Below, in pieces: positions 22,590 through 35,111 of a stretch of DNA of 64,000 nucleotides (position 1 is its first letter; each line of letters opens with the position of its first letter). The notes beneath the pieces were generated by a model that made no database searches, was not told where the DNA came from, and saw nothing but the letters and a program-made list of their open reading frames with translations. Origin of the DNA: Liquidambar formosana (Eukaryota > Streptophyta > Magnoliopsida > Saxifragales > Altingiaceae); contig CM077834.1 of assembly GCA_039720395.1 (NCBI GenBank), positions 2,562,607 to 2,626,606 of the forward strand, given 5' to 3'. A program made the translations under genes and the position numbers.

Positions 22590-24277
22590 ATGGAGCTTCG
22601 ATTTCCCTCCTTCCCTGTCTTCCTTATCTTCCTCCTCTTTGCATTCATAGTAGTGAAAAAATTGAAGAGATCCAAGGCCAAAAACTCTGCTCCAAAGCTG
22701 CCCCCGGGGCCAGTGGAAGCTACCTTTCATAGGAAACATTCACCAGCTTGTTGGGTCACTACCCCATCACTACCTCAGAGAGTTGGCCATCAAACATGGA
22801 CCCCTCATGCACCTACAGCTCGGCGAAGTTTCCACCGTTGTAGTTTCTTCTCCAGAAATTGCAAAAGAGGTTATGAAAACACATGACATCGTCTTTGCCC
22901 AAAGGCCTTTTCTTCTTGCTGCAAAAATCATGGCTTACAATTCTTCAGGTCTCATCTTCTCTCCCTATGGAGATTATTGGAGACAACTACGGAAAATTTG
23001 CATGATGGAACTTTTAAGTGCAAAGCGTGTTCAATCATTCCATTCAATTAGGGAAGAGGAGGTCTCGTATCTCATCAGAGCAATCTCTTTGAAGGAGACA
23101 ACATCTGTCAATCTTAGCAAGAAACTTTTCTCCATGACATATGGAATAATTTCAAGGGCAGCATCTGGTAGAAAATGCAAAGACCAAGAAGAACTCATAT
23201 CAGTCATCAAAGAAGTAACACAGCTGGCTGGAGGTTTCTCTGTCGCTGATTTGTATCCTTCAGTCGAATTGCTTGCGCTGATTAGCGGAATGAGGCCTAG
23301 ACTTGAAAAACTGCACCAGGAAGTTGATAGGATACTTGAAAATATTATCAACGAGCACAAAGAGAGTCTGCCAGCAACGAAAAACTGGCAAGGGCGAAGC
23401 GGAGGAAGACCTAATTGATGTTCTTTTAAAGATTCAAGAGCGTGGTGATCTCGAATTTCCCCTAAATGACAACAACATCAAAGCAGTCATCTTGGTTAGT
23501 ATAATTAATGTGTGAATAATTTTCAACTTGTAATAAAATTGGGGATTTTTTTATTTTTTATTTTTACATTGGGAATTAGAAGCAAGAAAATCACTTCAAA
23601 AATGCTGACCATGCCCCACCAATTATCATATATTGGTGGGTGGCACACACTTTCAGGACATTTTCAGTGCTGGAAGTGAGACATCCTCAACAGTTGTAGA
23701 ATGGGCAATGTCGGAAATGCTGAAAGACCCACGAGTGATGAAAAAGGCACGAGCTGAGGTACGACAGGTCTTTGATGGAAAAGAAAGTGTGGATGAAACA
23801 AGCCTTCATGATTTGAAGTACTTAAAATCAGTAATCAAAGAAACCCTGAGGCTTCACCCATCTGCTCCATTGATTTCGAGAGAATGTGGAGAGAGATGTG
23901 AGATTAATGGATATGAGATACCTATGAAGACCAAAGTCCTTATCAATGCATGGGCGATAGGCCGAGATCCTGAATATTGGAGCGAAGCTGAGAGATTTTA
24001 CCCAGAGAGATTTCTTGATAGTTCAATAGATTACAAGGGAACAGATTTTGAATATATCCCATTTGGTTCTGGGAGGAGGATATGTCCAGGCATATCGTTT
24101 GCTCTAGCTAATATTGAGCTTCCACTTGCACAATTGCTGTACCATTTTGATTGGAAACTCCCAGATGGCATGAAAGAAGAAGATTTAGACATGACTGAGG
24201 CCTTCGGTATGGCGGTCAGAAAAAAAAGAGATCTGTTCTTAGTTCCCATTCCTTATCATCCTTTGCCTGCTGAATAA
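22590..24277 (+). pseudogene. P450-5: CYP71-like, disrupted only by two single-base insertions
   Basis: Exons 22590-23494 and 23657-24277, with a 162-bp intron as in its tandem sister P450-4. Exon 1 is 905 bases, exactly two more than the 903 of the intact copies. Compared with P450-4, one extra base lies in the hinge codons near 22711 (GGCCAGTGG against GGCCATGG) and another near 23383 (ACGAAAAACT against ACAAAAACT). No other stop or shift is seen. The I-helix AGSET, KETLR, PERF and [10 protein letters not shown] are intact. It is either a very young pseudogene or an intact gene with assembly errors. As written it would make a protein of about 98 residues. Confidence 0.85.
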
Positions 24278-24365
24278 GACCACAAGGAAAAAGGTATAAT
24301 ATGTTCATTTTATAGGCCATGCTGTAGAAGTCACTTTCATACATTACACAAATAATGTCTGTGTG

Positions 24366-24516
24366 TCGATGGCCCTGTTGAGCCTAATGGCACCTCTCCA
24401 CCTCTTGAAGGGGAACGTTCTCAGTTTCAAGTAATCATAAGTTCGATAATAATTAAGTTCTTATCTATTTCCCCACCCCAACCCCCTACCCAAAAAAAAA
24501 GAAGGGGGGGGGGGGG
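24366..24516 (+). mobile_element. Short retroposon-like insertion 3' of P450-5
   Basis: TGTCTGTGTG occurs at 24356-24365 and 24517-24526. The 151-bp insert has an A-box-like TTGAGCCTAATGGC, a weak B-box and A-rich/poly-G 3' sequence, which suggests a decayed SINE. It is inside the P450 3' UTR-like region. Confidence 0.5.
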
Positions 24517-25249
24517 TGTCTGTGTGAGCTATAAGCTGATCTTGAACACTGTTTGAATTCTTATGTACATGAATTATATATTCAAGAAACCAATGAAATA
24601 CTGTCACATTACCATGCAATAAAGATTATATACTCATGTGCACACTTTGTCTTATTTAATACATCGTGTGTGTGAAAATTCAGCCATGTTTGACAATTTT
24701 AGACATTTGATTTTTATTTAGGTTTTTGGGACAGCTGAAAATGTTTTAAGAATAACTTGATAAAAGGATTATGCAAATCAAATGGTTAAAGAAAGTTGTT
24801 CAGTTTACATGATAGAAACAGAAATATCCTATTGTTTGGATTCTGATTTTATCAGTAGAACCAGCGAGAACCCAATTCTCCCCGTAATTCTTCTATTCTT
24901 ACTGGTCTACCTTCTTTTGATAACTTTGGGAATCCCATATAGGTTACAACTAGGATCAGATCAATTTTTTATAAATAGATAATAGATATAAAACGTGAGT
25001 GAACTAAGTACACCCAGAAGATGTACGGCTTGGTCCATTCTTATGCCTGTGCAACAAGAGAAAGATGACGATGGCCCGACGCATGGCTCATGTTTTTGTT
25101 TAATAGTTGTTACATGACTAATAGATTGGAGGCTAGCTAGACATATTTAAGAGGGTTACATGGTTGTCTGGAATAAAAGAGAAAAAAAATTCACTTTTTT
25201 CATCTTCCAGAGCAGTTCACTGTTTTTCAAAGTTATTTCAAGGGAAAAT

Positions 25250-25447
25250 ATTAGTGGGGTGTGTCAAATAAACAAATAAAATTAAGGGATTGCAATAATC
25301 GTTCTATTTGGAAAAAAAAAAAAGGAAAAAAAGAAAAAATCAGGCCTATTATAAGGGTTAGTTCCAAAAATGGGGCCCTCATTTTTTAGCCAAAATGTGG
25401 GGCTCTAGGCGGCCTTACTCGCCTACCCCCAAAACCGGCCTTGGATG
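25250..25447 (-). mobile_element. End fragment of the hAT family found at 42897
   Basis: The reverse complement matches 42897-43090, ending in CAAGGCCGGTTTTGGGG. Only one end is present. It replaces DNA present in the sister spacer (about 21745-21830), so a deletion accompanied it. Confidence 0.75.
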
Positions 25448-26985
25448 CGACCCTGCGTGCCTGTGGTTGAGGAGGAAGTGTTTGAACTGGGAAATTGAGA
25501 GGGCAAACGTTTCTCTGGAGGGTTTTGACCTTAGTGCGGCAACCATGGGGTGTGTGTGAGAATTTTTCCCGGGAAAGTGAAGGAATTTTTAGGGGTAAGA
25601 AGAGAAACTAAGAGATGGGTTTGGAGGAAATGAGGTGAATTGAAATCAGTTGGTCCTCAGATTGTGAGATTACCATCTATTTCTACAAAATTGGAATCGA
25701 AGAAGACGAAGAAAAGGGATAACATAACAGAGTTTTAATAAGTGAACCAAAAAAAATAGAAAAAAGAAGAGTTTTAAGGAAGAGAAAAGGATATGAAAGT
25801 ATACAACAAATTATATATCTGAGCAATCGAGAATATCTATAGTTGGACAAGAAAATATCGTCTTGCTACAAGGATGATCTCTTATGATTCTACAAACATT
25901 GTGCATGCCTTTGTGCCATATGGTGCCCTCACCCCTTAAGGGCAAGGCCTGCAGATGCACGCAATAGCCCACAAACCATGTGCATCAGGTAAGCCCTTTA
26001 GGAAATTGAACTCGCATTAGTTGGAGCTAACCCACGACTCGAGCCAACTGCATGCTCTAACCCGTGCACGCTGAGGCATGCAATTTCCCTCCGGTCCCTC
26101 CTCCATCTCAGTAGTCAAATAATTGAAAAAATCTTAAGTTATATATATACATAGACACACACATACATGTAAATGGAATTGGGCTGTGCTTCGGCCTAAA
26201 AGAATGGACTTGACTACGTGTTAGGCTCAATTGCATGGATTGAACTGGGTTGCCCTTAGCCCAGGCCTTGAAGTGCACCGATGCATCATTATTGAATGTT
26301 ATCTTGAACCACTCTGCCGCTCATGTTTTGGATCTATTCTGCAGAACTTCTTATATTTTAGATCTTTGGATTTAGACAACATTTTAAAAAACGTTTTCGA
26401 TTGGATGGACTTTGTTAAATATTCTCTATGGGGTTTATAACTTTAAATATTGATTATGTTATTTATATTTTCGCGTTCCAAAACAACCAAGCAATATATG
26501 CAGAGTTGCAAATAAGAGAAGGTATTTATAACTTCAACGGAATACTTCTCTTAAAACCTCCACAATGCATTTTTGTATATGTTATCCCCAAGAGCAGGAG
26601 TTCCCTGCAGTTACAAGTTGTCTTAAGAGAGAAAATTGCAAATTAAGTAATGTGGAAGAGAATTATGTAGGAAATTATGGTAAAAGTCAATGATAATTAA
26701 GTAGTTTAATTAGCTAGTATTCATTATCGTTCATGCTTCCAACTGCTACTTTATTTTATAGAATATATATATTCAAATATCTCAATTATGTCTGGGGATG
26801 ACATAGACAAACAGCATCTTTTTGGATAGTACGTAGACACCATACTACTAGAAAACAGAATTTGAAGTAAAAGAGGAATCTTTCAAAGTCCAAACTCCAA
26901 AGCTCCACAATATGTATAATTGTGTATGAAATGTAGAGTCACTGAATACAAATCTAAAACAAAATCCTCTTCGTTTTCCCGATCA
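25448..26985. other. Gene-free: spacer, P450 scrap and upstream region of P450-6
   Basis: 25448-25630 repeats 21834-22010. A 70-bp P450 exon-1 scrap lies at 25861-25930. 25930-26110 has SINE-like wording. 26110-26985 is AT-rich with no gene seen. Confidence 0.5.
25861..25930 (+). pseudogene. P450 exon-1 fragment E (about 70 bp)
   Basis: Reads LLATRMISYDSTNIV then VPYG, matching [20 protein letters not shown] of the array genes. Nothing else of the gene is present. Confidence 0.7.
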
Positions 26986-29029
26986 ATGGAGCTCCAATTC
27001 CCATCTTTCCCAACCCTTTTCAGCTTCCTCCTCTTTATGTTCATGGTATTGAAAGTAGTGAAGAGATCCAAAACCGGTGCCTCAACTCTCAATCTACCCC
27101 CAGGGCCATGGAAGATTCCTCTCATAGGAAACATGCATCAATTTATTGGCTCTCTACCACATCAAGCACTAAGAGACTTGGCCAAGAAACATGGACCCCT
27201 GATGCACATAAGACTTGGGGAAGTTTCCACCATCGTTGTTTCTTCACCAGAAACTGCCGAAGAGGTGATGAAAACACATGACATTATCTTTTCTTCAAGG
27301 ACGCATACTCTTGCAACAAGGATCTTGACTTATGATTGTACAAATATCGGCTCTGCGCCATGTGGTGATTATTGGAGACAGTTGAGAAAAATTTTGCACA
27401 TCAGAGCTTTTAAGCACTAAACGCGTCCAATCTATTAGATCAATCAGGGAATAAGAGGTATCAAATCTCATTAAATCGATTACTTTGAACACAGGATCAT
27501 CAATCAATCTTACTGAGAAAATTTTTTCATCCACATATGGCATCACTTCAAGGGCGGCCTTTGGTAAGAAATGCAAAGACCAGGCCAAAATCATCTCAGT
27601 TATCAGGGAGGCTTTTAAGTTGGCAGCAGGTTTCAATGTTGCCGATGTATTCCCTTCCATTAAATTCCTTCACGTGATCAGTGGGGTGAGGCCTAAACTT
27701 GAGAAGCTGCACCAAAAATCTGACAGGATACTTGAGGAACATCATCAATGAACATAAAGCAGCCAAGACAACGATGAAGACTAGTGAGGATGAAGCAGAT
27801 GAAGATTTGGTAGACGTTCTTTTAAAATTTCAGGAGGACAGTGACCTTGAATTTCCCTTAACTACCAACAACATCAAAGCAGTTATCTTGGTTAGTGTCT
27901 TTACTTTCTGCTTTTCTCATCTTTCTATACATCCATAAAGATCCATATATTATTTCCCCTTCTTCAAGTTGCTGATCGATGATCCTATTAGAAGTAATAT
28001 ACTTGTCTCTTATATGTAAGTTCTATTATTCCATGTTAAACTAGTCGGGCATCTGCCAAGGTCAGGACCATTAGAGTTGCAGAAAGCCTATAGGGATTTA
28101 CCAAAGGAGGTTTTTTTTTTTATAAAAAAATTCCTTTTAATATTGTTTGCAATTTGTATAAGAAACTATCAGTTAATTGATAAACTCAAGTTCATCAATC
28201 CTATTTCAGGAAATTTTTGGTGCCGGGAGCGACACATCATCCGTCACTGTAGACTGGGCAATGTCAGAAATCCTGAAAAACCCAACAGTGTTAGAAAAGG
28301 CACAAGCAGAGGTGAGACAGGTCTTTGATAAGAAAGGAAAAGTTGATGAAACAGGCATTCATGAACTAAAGTACTTGAAGTTGGTTATCAAAGAGGCTCT
28401 GAGATTACCAAAGAAGGTTGGCCTGAGTGGAAGGGGCTCTGGTTGCTTAAGCAAGAGGTCTCGGGTTCAAGTCCTTGTGGATGCAGCAAATTTTCTTGGG
28501 AGAGGTCCCCGCTTCGGTGCCCGACCGTACCTCGGAGGATTAGTCCTGGGCGAAGCCTGGGGACACCTTTGGAAACCAAAAAAAAAAAGAGGCTCTGAGA
28601 TTACACCCTCCTGGTCCTTTGTTACTTCCAAGACAATGTGGAGAGAGATGTGAGATTAATGGATATGAGATACCTGTCAAAACTAAAGTAATCGTTAATG
28701 CATGGGCGATTGGAAGAGATCCCAAATATTGGATTGAACCTGAAAGCTTCAATCCAGATAGATTCCTTGATGGTTCAATTGATTACAAGGGTACTAATTT
28801 TGAGTATATCCCATTTGGTGCCGGAAGGAGGATATGCCCAGGGATGACATTTGGTGTGGCTAATATTGAGCTTCAACTTGCGCAGTTGTTGTACCATTTT
28901 GATTGGAAACTCCCAGATGGATTGAATCCAGAAGATTTAGACATGACTGAGGCCTTCAGCGTGGTCGTTAGAAGAAAAGAAGATTTGTACTTAGTTCCCA
29001 TTGCTTATCATCCTCTGCCAGTTGAATAA
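26986..29029 (+). pseudogene. P450-6: CYP71-like pseudogene with SINE in exon 2
   Basis: Exon 1 26986-27890; exon 2 28210-29029 with a 319-bp intron. Exon 1 has an extra T/A near 27395 (KILHIRAF instead of KICTTEL), a GAA-to-TAA stop at about 27451 in the REEEVS motif, and another single-base insertion near 27736. Exon 2 is split after EALRL by a 179-bp SINE. Removing the SINE and one copy of its duplication leaves 624 bases, the intact length. Haem loop [15 protein letters not shown] (in place of PERF) and AGSDT are preserved. It is the most diverged full-length copy (hinge [13 protein letters not shown]) and the closest match to the scrap at 16085. Confidence 0.93.
28409..28587 (+). mobile_element. 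tRNA-derived SINE, 179 bp, with 17-bp target duplication
   Basis: AGAGGCTCTGAGATTAC lies at 28392-28408 and 28588-28604. The insert has an A box TTGGCCTGAGTGG (28418-28430), a B box GGGTTCAAGTCC (28463-28474) and a 3' A run. It is full length by structure and apparently recent, since the duplications are identical. It is not a tRNA gene. Confidence 0.92.
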
Positions 29030-32000
29030 GCCCAATAGGAAGGTAATGTCTGGTTTAATTTATATTACTCAATGCCACATATTATCAGAAATTTGTTGTC
29101 TGTTTAAGCAATAATCAAAGTGTTTTAACACACTTATTTTTGCACGGAACATCACACTAATAATGGTTGTCATAATGTGATCTCATCTTTCTTTAATTTT
29201 TGCCAAAGCCTTTCTTTCTGTTGTTCCATGTAAAGGATGAAGCCCTAATTAACTAGCCCTTCAAAATGAAACCCTGGCAAAGTGACCCATTAGTCATTCA
29301 AACAAGATAAGTACTCCAGCTCACACAAGCTTCATTTAATTATTTATTGAATCAAAATAGAAAACCTTATGTTTGGCTCCGGAGAAAACTGGGGAAAAGA
29401 GATGTACAATTTTTCATTCATGTTTTCTTGTATGGTGGCCATAGGATAAGTACCCCAAAACATTTTTTGGGGTCGATATTTGAACCGCCCATCTTCCCCT
29501 AACAAGAGGGGGAGAGATAACACCATGCATGGCTACAAGGTTGTTATGTAGCGATTTTAAATCAAAGGACTCAACCTAACTACAAAACGTGACATTTTCA
29601 TATGAAAATCACCATTCATTTTTGGGCAAAATGATGGCAATATTATGTGCAAAAAAAAAAAAAAAAAAAACAAAGCATTTGATTTTTCCCTACGGCCATG
29701 GCCCAGCTTGTTGGGTCACTAATGGCCCCCAAAACCAGTAGGTTCATCCTAACTCACGTCATACCCACCATCACTTCTATCCCAACTCAATGTATGTTAT
29801 CTTTCTCTCTCTCAGGTTTAAAACTAGTTGCTGAGAAATACTAGGAAAAGAATAGAAAAAGGGAAGGAAATTTGAATATTATGGTTTTCATTTCCTGTTG
29901 CTTCAGTTCATAAGAAAATGAAATTGGCTCATTTGTGTTCAGTTTTTTTCATTTTCTTTGAGGAGATTTTATTTTATTTTCCTCGTAATTTCTCAGCAAC
30001 CAAACCGAGGTGATTAAATTCCTTCAGATTAAGGACTTTAAATACCTATAATTACCGATAAATTGTGCTGTAGCAAATTAATTTTAGGGAAATTAACACT
30101 TGTACTACCCCTTCAAGCTTAGGTACCTAGTATATTGCATTTTTATCTAGCATTCATAGTAAGCCCCACCAGCCACAGAGAGCCCCATGGTTTAATATCT
30201 GCCCCATCATGAATGAATAATTTTCAACACCTAATAAAATTTTTTTAAGAATGTTGCTTCAAATTTTGCCTCCGTAAGCAGATAGATCACTTCAAATAGT
30301 GAGTGTACTTACCCATGTGTGCACTCCGTCTACACACTGCAGCTCATTTTTTTGGAGCAGTGAACACATCAGTGCAGAATACTAGAATAGGATTATATAA
30401 CCCACTTGGTCTACCCACCCTTTTTTCTTTCTTTTTCTTTTTTTATAACTAATTTAATATGTTAGTGATCTGTCAATATCATAAATACTGGTATTAATTT
30501 ACTACGTTAGTGATTTGTCGATATCGTAGATATTTATATTCATTATCAGACTTCCATACTTAACCCCTTTTTATCGGTTAATGTGATTGTCCAACGCTTC
30601 ATTTATTATAATCATTAACAAGGTCATTGGAAACTTGGAAAAATGAAGGATTAGGTCATGAAGAAACCTCTGAGTTTAAACTATGGAGTACTTCACATGG
30701 CAGAGTCAGCAAACCAATTATTGAATTTCTACATCAAGAGCTGCATTACTGGACCTACAAATGGATCGGATTTTGATCCGAATCCGATCCATTTATTTGG
30801 ATTCAGTAACAGGTTTGTAATCTGATAAGTACCCGTAGAGTTACAGGGTAAAAGAGAATCAAAAAAAAAAGGGGGGGGGGGGGGGAAGGTGCATTGAAAA
30901 AGGTGGAAAAAAAATATTTTAAAAAGAAAAAGATGAGAGTGCTGTTGGTAACAGCACTTATTGGTTACATTGAAAGCGGTTTTTACTAATCACGCTTTCA
31001 TTACCAGATTTTTTATGAGTTTTTTTTTTTTTTGCATTTGCTAAAAAGCATGTCCATTGAACTGGCTATCTAATCCAATTGGCTATTTTACATTCTTACC
31101 TTGCCAGTTCAGTAAAGATGCATTTGATCAAGCCAATTGAAAATGCACATTACAAAAGCTACCGTTGCTCGCTAGATGTGGCGAGGTGGTATTCATTATC
31201 TCAATTTTTTTTTTATAATTGTTTTCTCTCACAAATTTTTAAAACCTGATTGAAGTAAAGGGAAAAAACTAAAAATCTTGATTGGAATGAAAATTAAAAT
31301 AGCTAGTTAGCTATTTTACTAATTGTCATTTTTTTTTTTTTTTGGCTAAAATAATCAAGAAATAACTTGTATAGTTGTGCTCTTAGGGATAATGCAAAAT
31401 TGCAAACTATAAAAAAAAGGAGTAGAAGAAGAAAACTTCAAAAACAAAAGTTATACGAAGTAATAATATTATTGGTTGGCCTGTGGGAAAAAAATTTACA
31501 GTTAGCAGTGATTACTAGTTAAGTTAGTAGTCATTCATTAGATTTTTTTTTTTGGTTACAAATGATTTATTAGAAAGTTAGTAGCAAATAATACTTAACT
31601 GTAATTATTTTCATGTAACCCGGTAAGTCTACAATTCCCCCTAATAAATAATATGAAATGAAGGAAAGACTTCATTGGCAGGTTTGCTAAACCTGTTAGT
31701 TTAGTTGTATATGCATTAGTCCTTATTAAAGTATATCAATTTGAAATTGAGTTTCTAAAATGTAAAAATGTATTTATATAATTTAAAATAAAATGATTTT
31801 GTCAATCAGAGTTTTTTTGTTTCAAGAGACTTTGAATAAATATAAGAATAGATAAAAGAGTAAATTATAAAAAAAATCTTCTCAATGTTTGGTTATTTTT
31901 CATATAATTGTTAATCGTTATTTATAGAATTAGTTGGGAAAAGTTAATAAATGTGATACTAATTACTAATGTTTACAGTATTTAAGAAACATTACAACCA

Positions 32001-32036
32001 TTGTATCTTTAAGAGAGTAGGGTTACAAGTTTTTTT

Positions 32037-32080
<44 letters not shown>

Positions 32081-32095
32081 GAAGGCTATTGCCAC
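29030..32095. other. Gene-free: AT-rich intergenic DNA with MITE relics
   Basis: Contains an antisense SINE-like stretch (about 29440-29550), poly-A at 29651-29670, a MITE at 29827-30000, a 45-bp tandem doublet at about 30446-30540, a copy of DNA upstream of P450-7 (30600-30830, compare 38162-38380), poly-G at 30871-30885 and (TA)n at 32040-32077. No coding region is supported. Confidence 0.6.
29827..30000. mobile_element. Tourist-like MITE, 174 bp
   Basis: GTTGCTGAGAAAT at the left end is matched by its exact reverse complement at 29988-30000. The interior is AT-rich. The exact target duplication is unclear. Confidence 0.7.
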
Positions 32096-32256
32096 TAGGG
32101 TGTTAATGATTTTGGTTAAAATCGAAAACCAAACCGAAATTTGGTCTGATTTTTTTGTCATTAGGTTTGGTTATGGTTTTAATTTTAGAAACCGAACTAA
32201 ATTGGTATGGTTTTGGTTTTCAGTTTTAAAAAACCTAACCAAACAGAAGAAACTGA

Positions 32257-32305
<49 letters not shown>

Positions 32306-33026
32306 GGTGATCCCATCAGCACGTGCTGATGTCTGATGTAAGTTACATCAACACTATGCATTGGGGGTTGTACCCCTTGCATTGATTCAATGCACCTCAC
32401 ATTCCACTAATGCACAAGGTACAACTCCCAATGCAGGTTTTGATATAAGTTATATCAGCACGTGCTTACTTGATCATCATCTTATATATATATATATACA
32501 GAGGTGATCCCATCAGCACATGCTGATATAAGTTACATCAGCACTATGCATTAGGAGTTGTACCTCTTGCGTTGATTTAATGCACCTCACATCCCATTAA
32601 TGCACATGGTACAACTCTCAATGCAAGTTTTGATATAAGTTATATCAGCACGTGCTTACCTGATCATTATCCTATATATATATATAAACTTAAAGTTTGA
32701 CATATTAATATATGTCAATATGTTTCTATTTTGATACAATATTTAATGTTTTTTTCTTTTTGTTGCTAATGTAATGCTTTTAGTAAAAATGTTTTTATTT
32801 GGAGTTTGGCATGTCATTTTTTTCATTTTCAATTATTTGTTGTTACTTGATAGATTAAAACCGAAATCGAACCAAACCAAACCGAAATTTTTCGGTTTGG
32901 TTTGGTTTGGTTTTTTTAAAGTATGGTTTGGTTATGGTTTGGTAGGAATAAAACCGAAGTATAATGATTCGATTTGAAATCTCTCCTAAAACCGAATCAA
33001 ACCAAACCAAACCCTAAACCCCCCTA
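32096..33026. mobile_element. Non-autonomous hAT element, 931 bp, with nested repeats
   Basis: 8-bp duplication ATTGCCAC at 32088-32095 and 33027-33034. The ends are TAGGGTGTTAATG and, reversed, TAGGGGGGTTTAGGG. The arms are rich in AACCAAACCGAAA-type wording, a common feature of plant hAT MITEs. A TA repeat and two tandem foldback units are nested inside. No transposase is encoded. Confidence 0.85.
32298..32686. repeat. Two tandem foldback units of about 190 bp in a TA microsatellite
   Basis: Units at about 32304-32492 and 32503-32686 each start with CAGAGGTGATCCCATCAGCA and end with TATATCAGCACGTGCTTAC plus TGATCA. Their ends are mutually inverted (TGATATAAGTTATATCA, TCAGCACGTGCTGA). They are separated by (TA)n, as expected for a TA-targeting MITE inserted twice or duplicated. 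Confidence 0.8.
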
Positions 33027-33039
33027 ATTGCCACCACAT

Positions 33040-33400
33040 AAAGGTATTCTAAACCTCTTTAGTTTATATTTTTCACGATTTTATAAAAATATAAAAACTA
33101 ACCGCATTATTCATTAGAAAAATCATTCTGAATAATTTTATAGAAGGTACGTTTTTCTAAAATCTATCATATAAGCAAATTTTTTAGTTATTTATAATTT
33201 CCATTTTATTTTTCATGAAAAATAATAAAAAAAATCGACTTAAATGACATATTTTGAAAAAATTTTATTTTCTTAAATTGTTTGGAACGATGCTATTAAA
33301 TCAATATGTGACTAGTTTTTATAAAAATTTTTTATATTTTTTATAAAATATTAAAAAATGTAAATTAAATAGATGGTTTAAAGTAATTTACATCCCGGTA
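33040..33400. mobile_element. MITE related to those nested in the hAT at 42897
   Basis: Shares in order the motifs TTTTATAAAAATATAAAA, CATTAGAAAAATCATTCTGA and TGAAAAAATTTTATTTTC with the foldbacks at 43054-43392 and 43451-43847, and is itself weakly inverted. It lies directly upstream of the SKP1-like gene. Confidence 0.5.
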
Positions 33401-33490
33401 AAACGCATGAGTAAAAAGCTAGGGTTGTGAGCACCCAAGGGAAAAAAAAAAAAAAAAAAGCAGCTAGGGTTAGGGTTTGAGTAAGCGATC

Positions 33491-35075
33491 ATGTCGTCGC
33501 AAAAGATCAAGGTAATTAGCTCCGACAACTGTATGTTCTACGTCGATAAGGACGTCGTGGAGGAATCAAAAACGATCATGGGCATAATCGAGGAGCAGTC
33601 GGTTGCCAAAGACACCATAACCTTACCCCAGGTTACTGGCGAGGACTTGTCCAAAGTCATTCTGTACTTGGAGAAGCATTTTGAGGTTCGTAAGTCCGAC
33701 AAGCGTGGCGACGGCGTCGAGGAAGATCTCAAGGCTTGGGACGTTAATTTTATAAAAGCTAACATTGACACCATCGACGATCTCATACTGGTTTGGGTTT
33801 CCAACCTCAAAATTTTTTTTTTTTAATTATAAAATATTTATTTATCTTTTTATTTATTTTATAGTATTGTTATGCTTTCAGTCCTTGTATGGATCTCTGT
33901 GTGGGTATTTGAAAGGGTTTGGCCCTCATTTTTTTTTGGGGGTTTGTTAACAGCCTAACTGAGCTTGTGTCGGTGTTGAAATATTTGTCAGTAATATTGG
34001 GCAGAATCTTTTGTTTGAAGTAATTTGTTTCACTTTGGGATTCCAATGATCGAGGGGTTGATCCATTGAATACAAAAGGTATTTGGTTGCGTTCATAATG
34101 GGGAATGATATATTCAGTAAGTGAGCGGCACACTTGCGGGCATTTTTGTAGAGAGGTGTCGAAGTCCCTTCGGTGGTGGCTCTCTGTAATTTTTGTGGTT
34201 TTGCAGCATTGATCTGTTTAGGGTTCAATAAATCATTCAGGATATAACCATAACTAATGAGAAGTGTTGCTATGTACAAATATGGAAGTGGACGAGACGG
34301 ACTTGATTTGAAATTTGGATTATGAGACTGTTTTCTAGGTGGTGTTGTTTATATTTAGGAATGATGCTGGTGAACATCATCTATCTGTATACATTTATGT
34401 AAAGATTGCTATTGCAGCTTGTGCCTTTAGTATTCATGGCTCACTGAAGAGTAGTTGCTGGGTGGTTTAGATGTAGAACTTCCAAATTTTAGATCTACTT
34501 TACAACCTGCACACTTGGTTATGGCCAAGGTTGCCCAAGTTGGTATGGAATTTAGAAGCAAGAACCTTCCACCAAGGGTGCCAATCCTGCTTCAGAATCT
34601 CAATTCTGCGTTTCTCAGTAAGAATCTCTTAAGAACCATGATTTTCCCTTGAGAGAATCGCGCTTCTAGCTAAAATAGGACCTTGTAAGAGGGGGGAAGG
34701 TAGGGCCATGACCTTAGACATTTTAGGAATCACTTATATTATGATTATGAAAAAGGTAAGATATCTTTTGATTAGTTAAATTATTGACCCTTTTTGTATG
34801 GTTGTCCCCCTTTTAAGGCTTTAACTTTGTTTGAATTCCTAATTATGTTCCTAAATTTTAGGAGGAAACCTGGTACATATGATGCTCCCACTTTCTCTAC
34901 ATTAGTGCAGCTTCTCATAAGAATACACACTCATTCTTTGCACAAATTTCTTTTTTGAATTCTTCTATAATTCTGCCGAGGTTATTAGGAAAAAAAAAAA
35001 AAAAAAAAAAGGAGAAGGAAAAGAAAACAATTATTGAAATTTTCTCTACTATTTCACACATGATATTATGTTAGG

Positions 35076-35111
<36 letters not shown>

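Noticed and set aside
28409..28587. tRNA gene suggested by A and B boxes
   Set aside because: Target duplications, an A tail and lack of a cloverleaf end show it is a SINE.
29704..29721. CAGCTTGTTGGGTCACTA as a P450 exon-1 scrap
   Set aside because: Eighteen matching bases with no extension are too few to support a feature.
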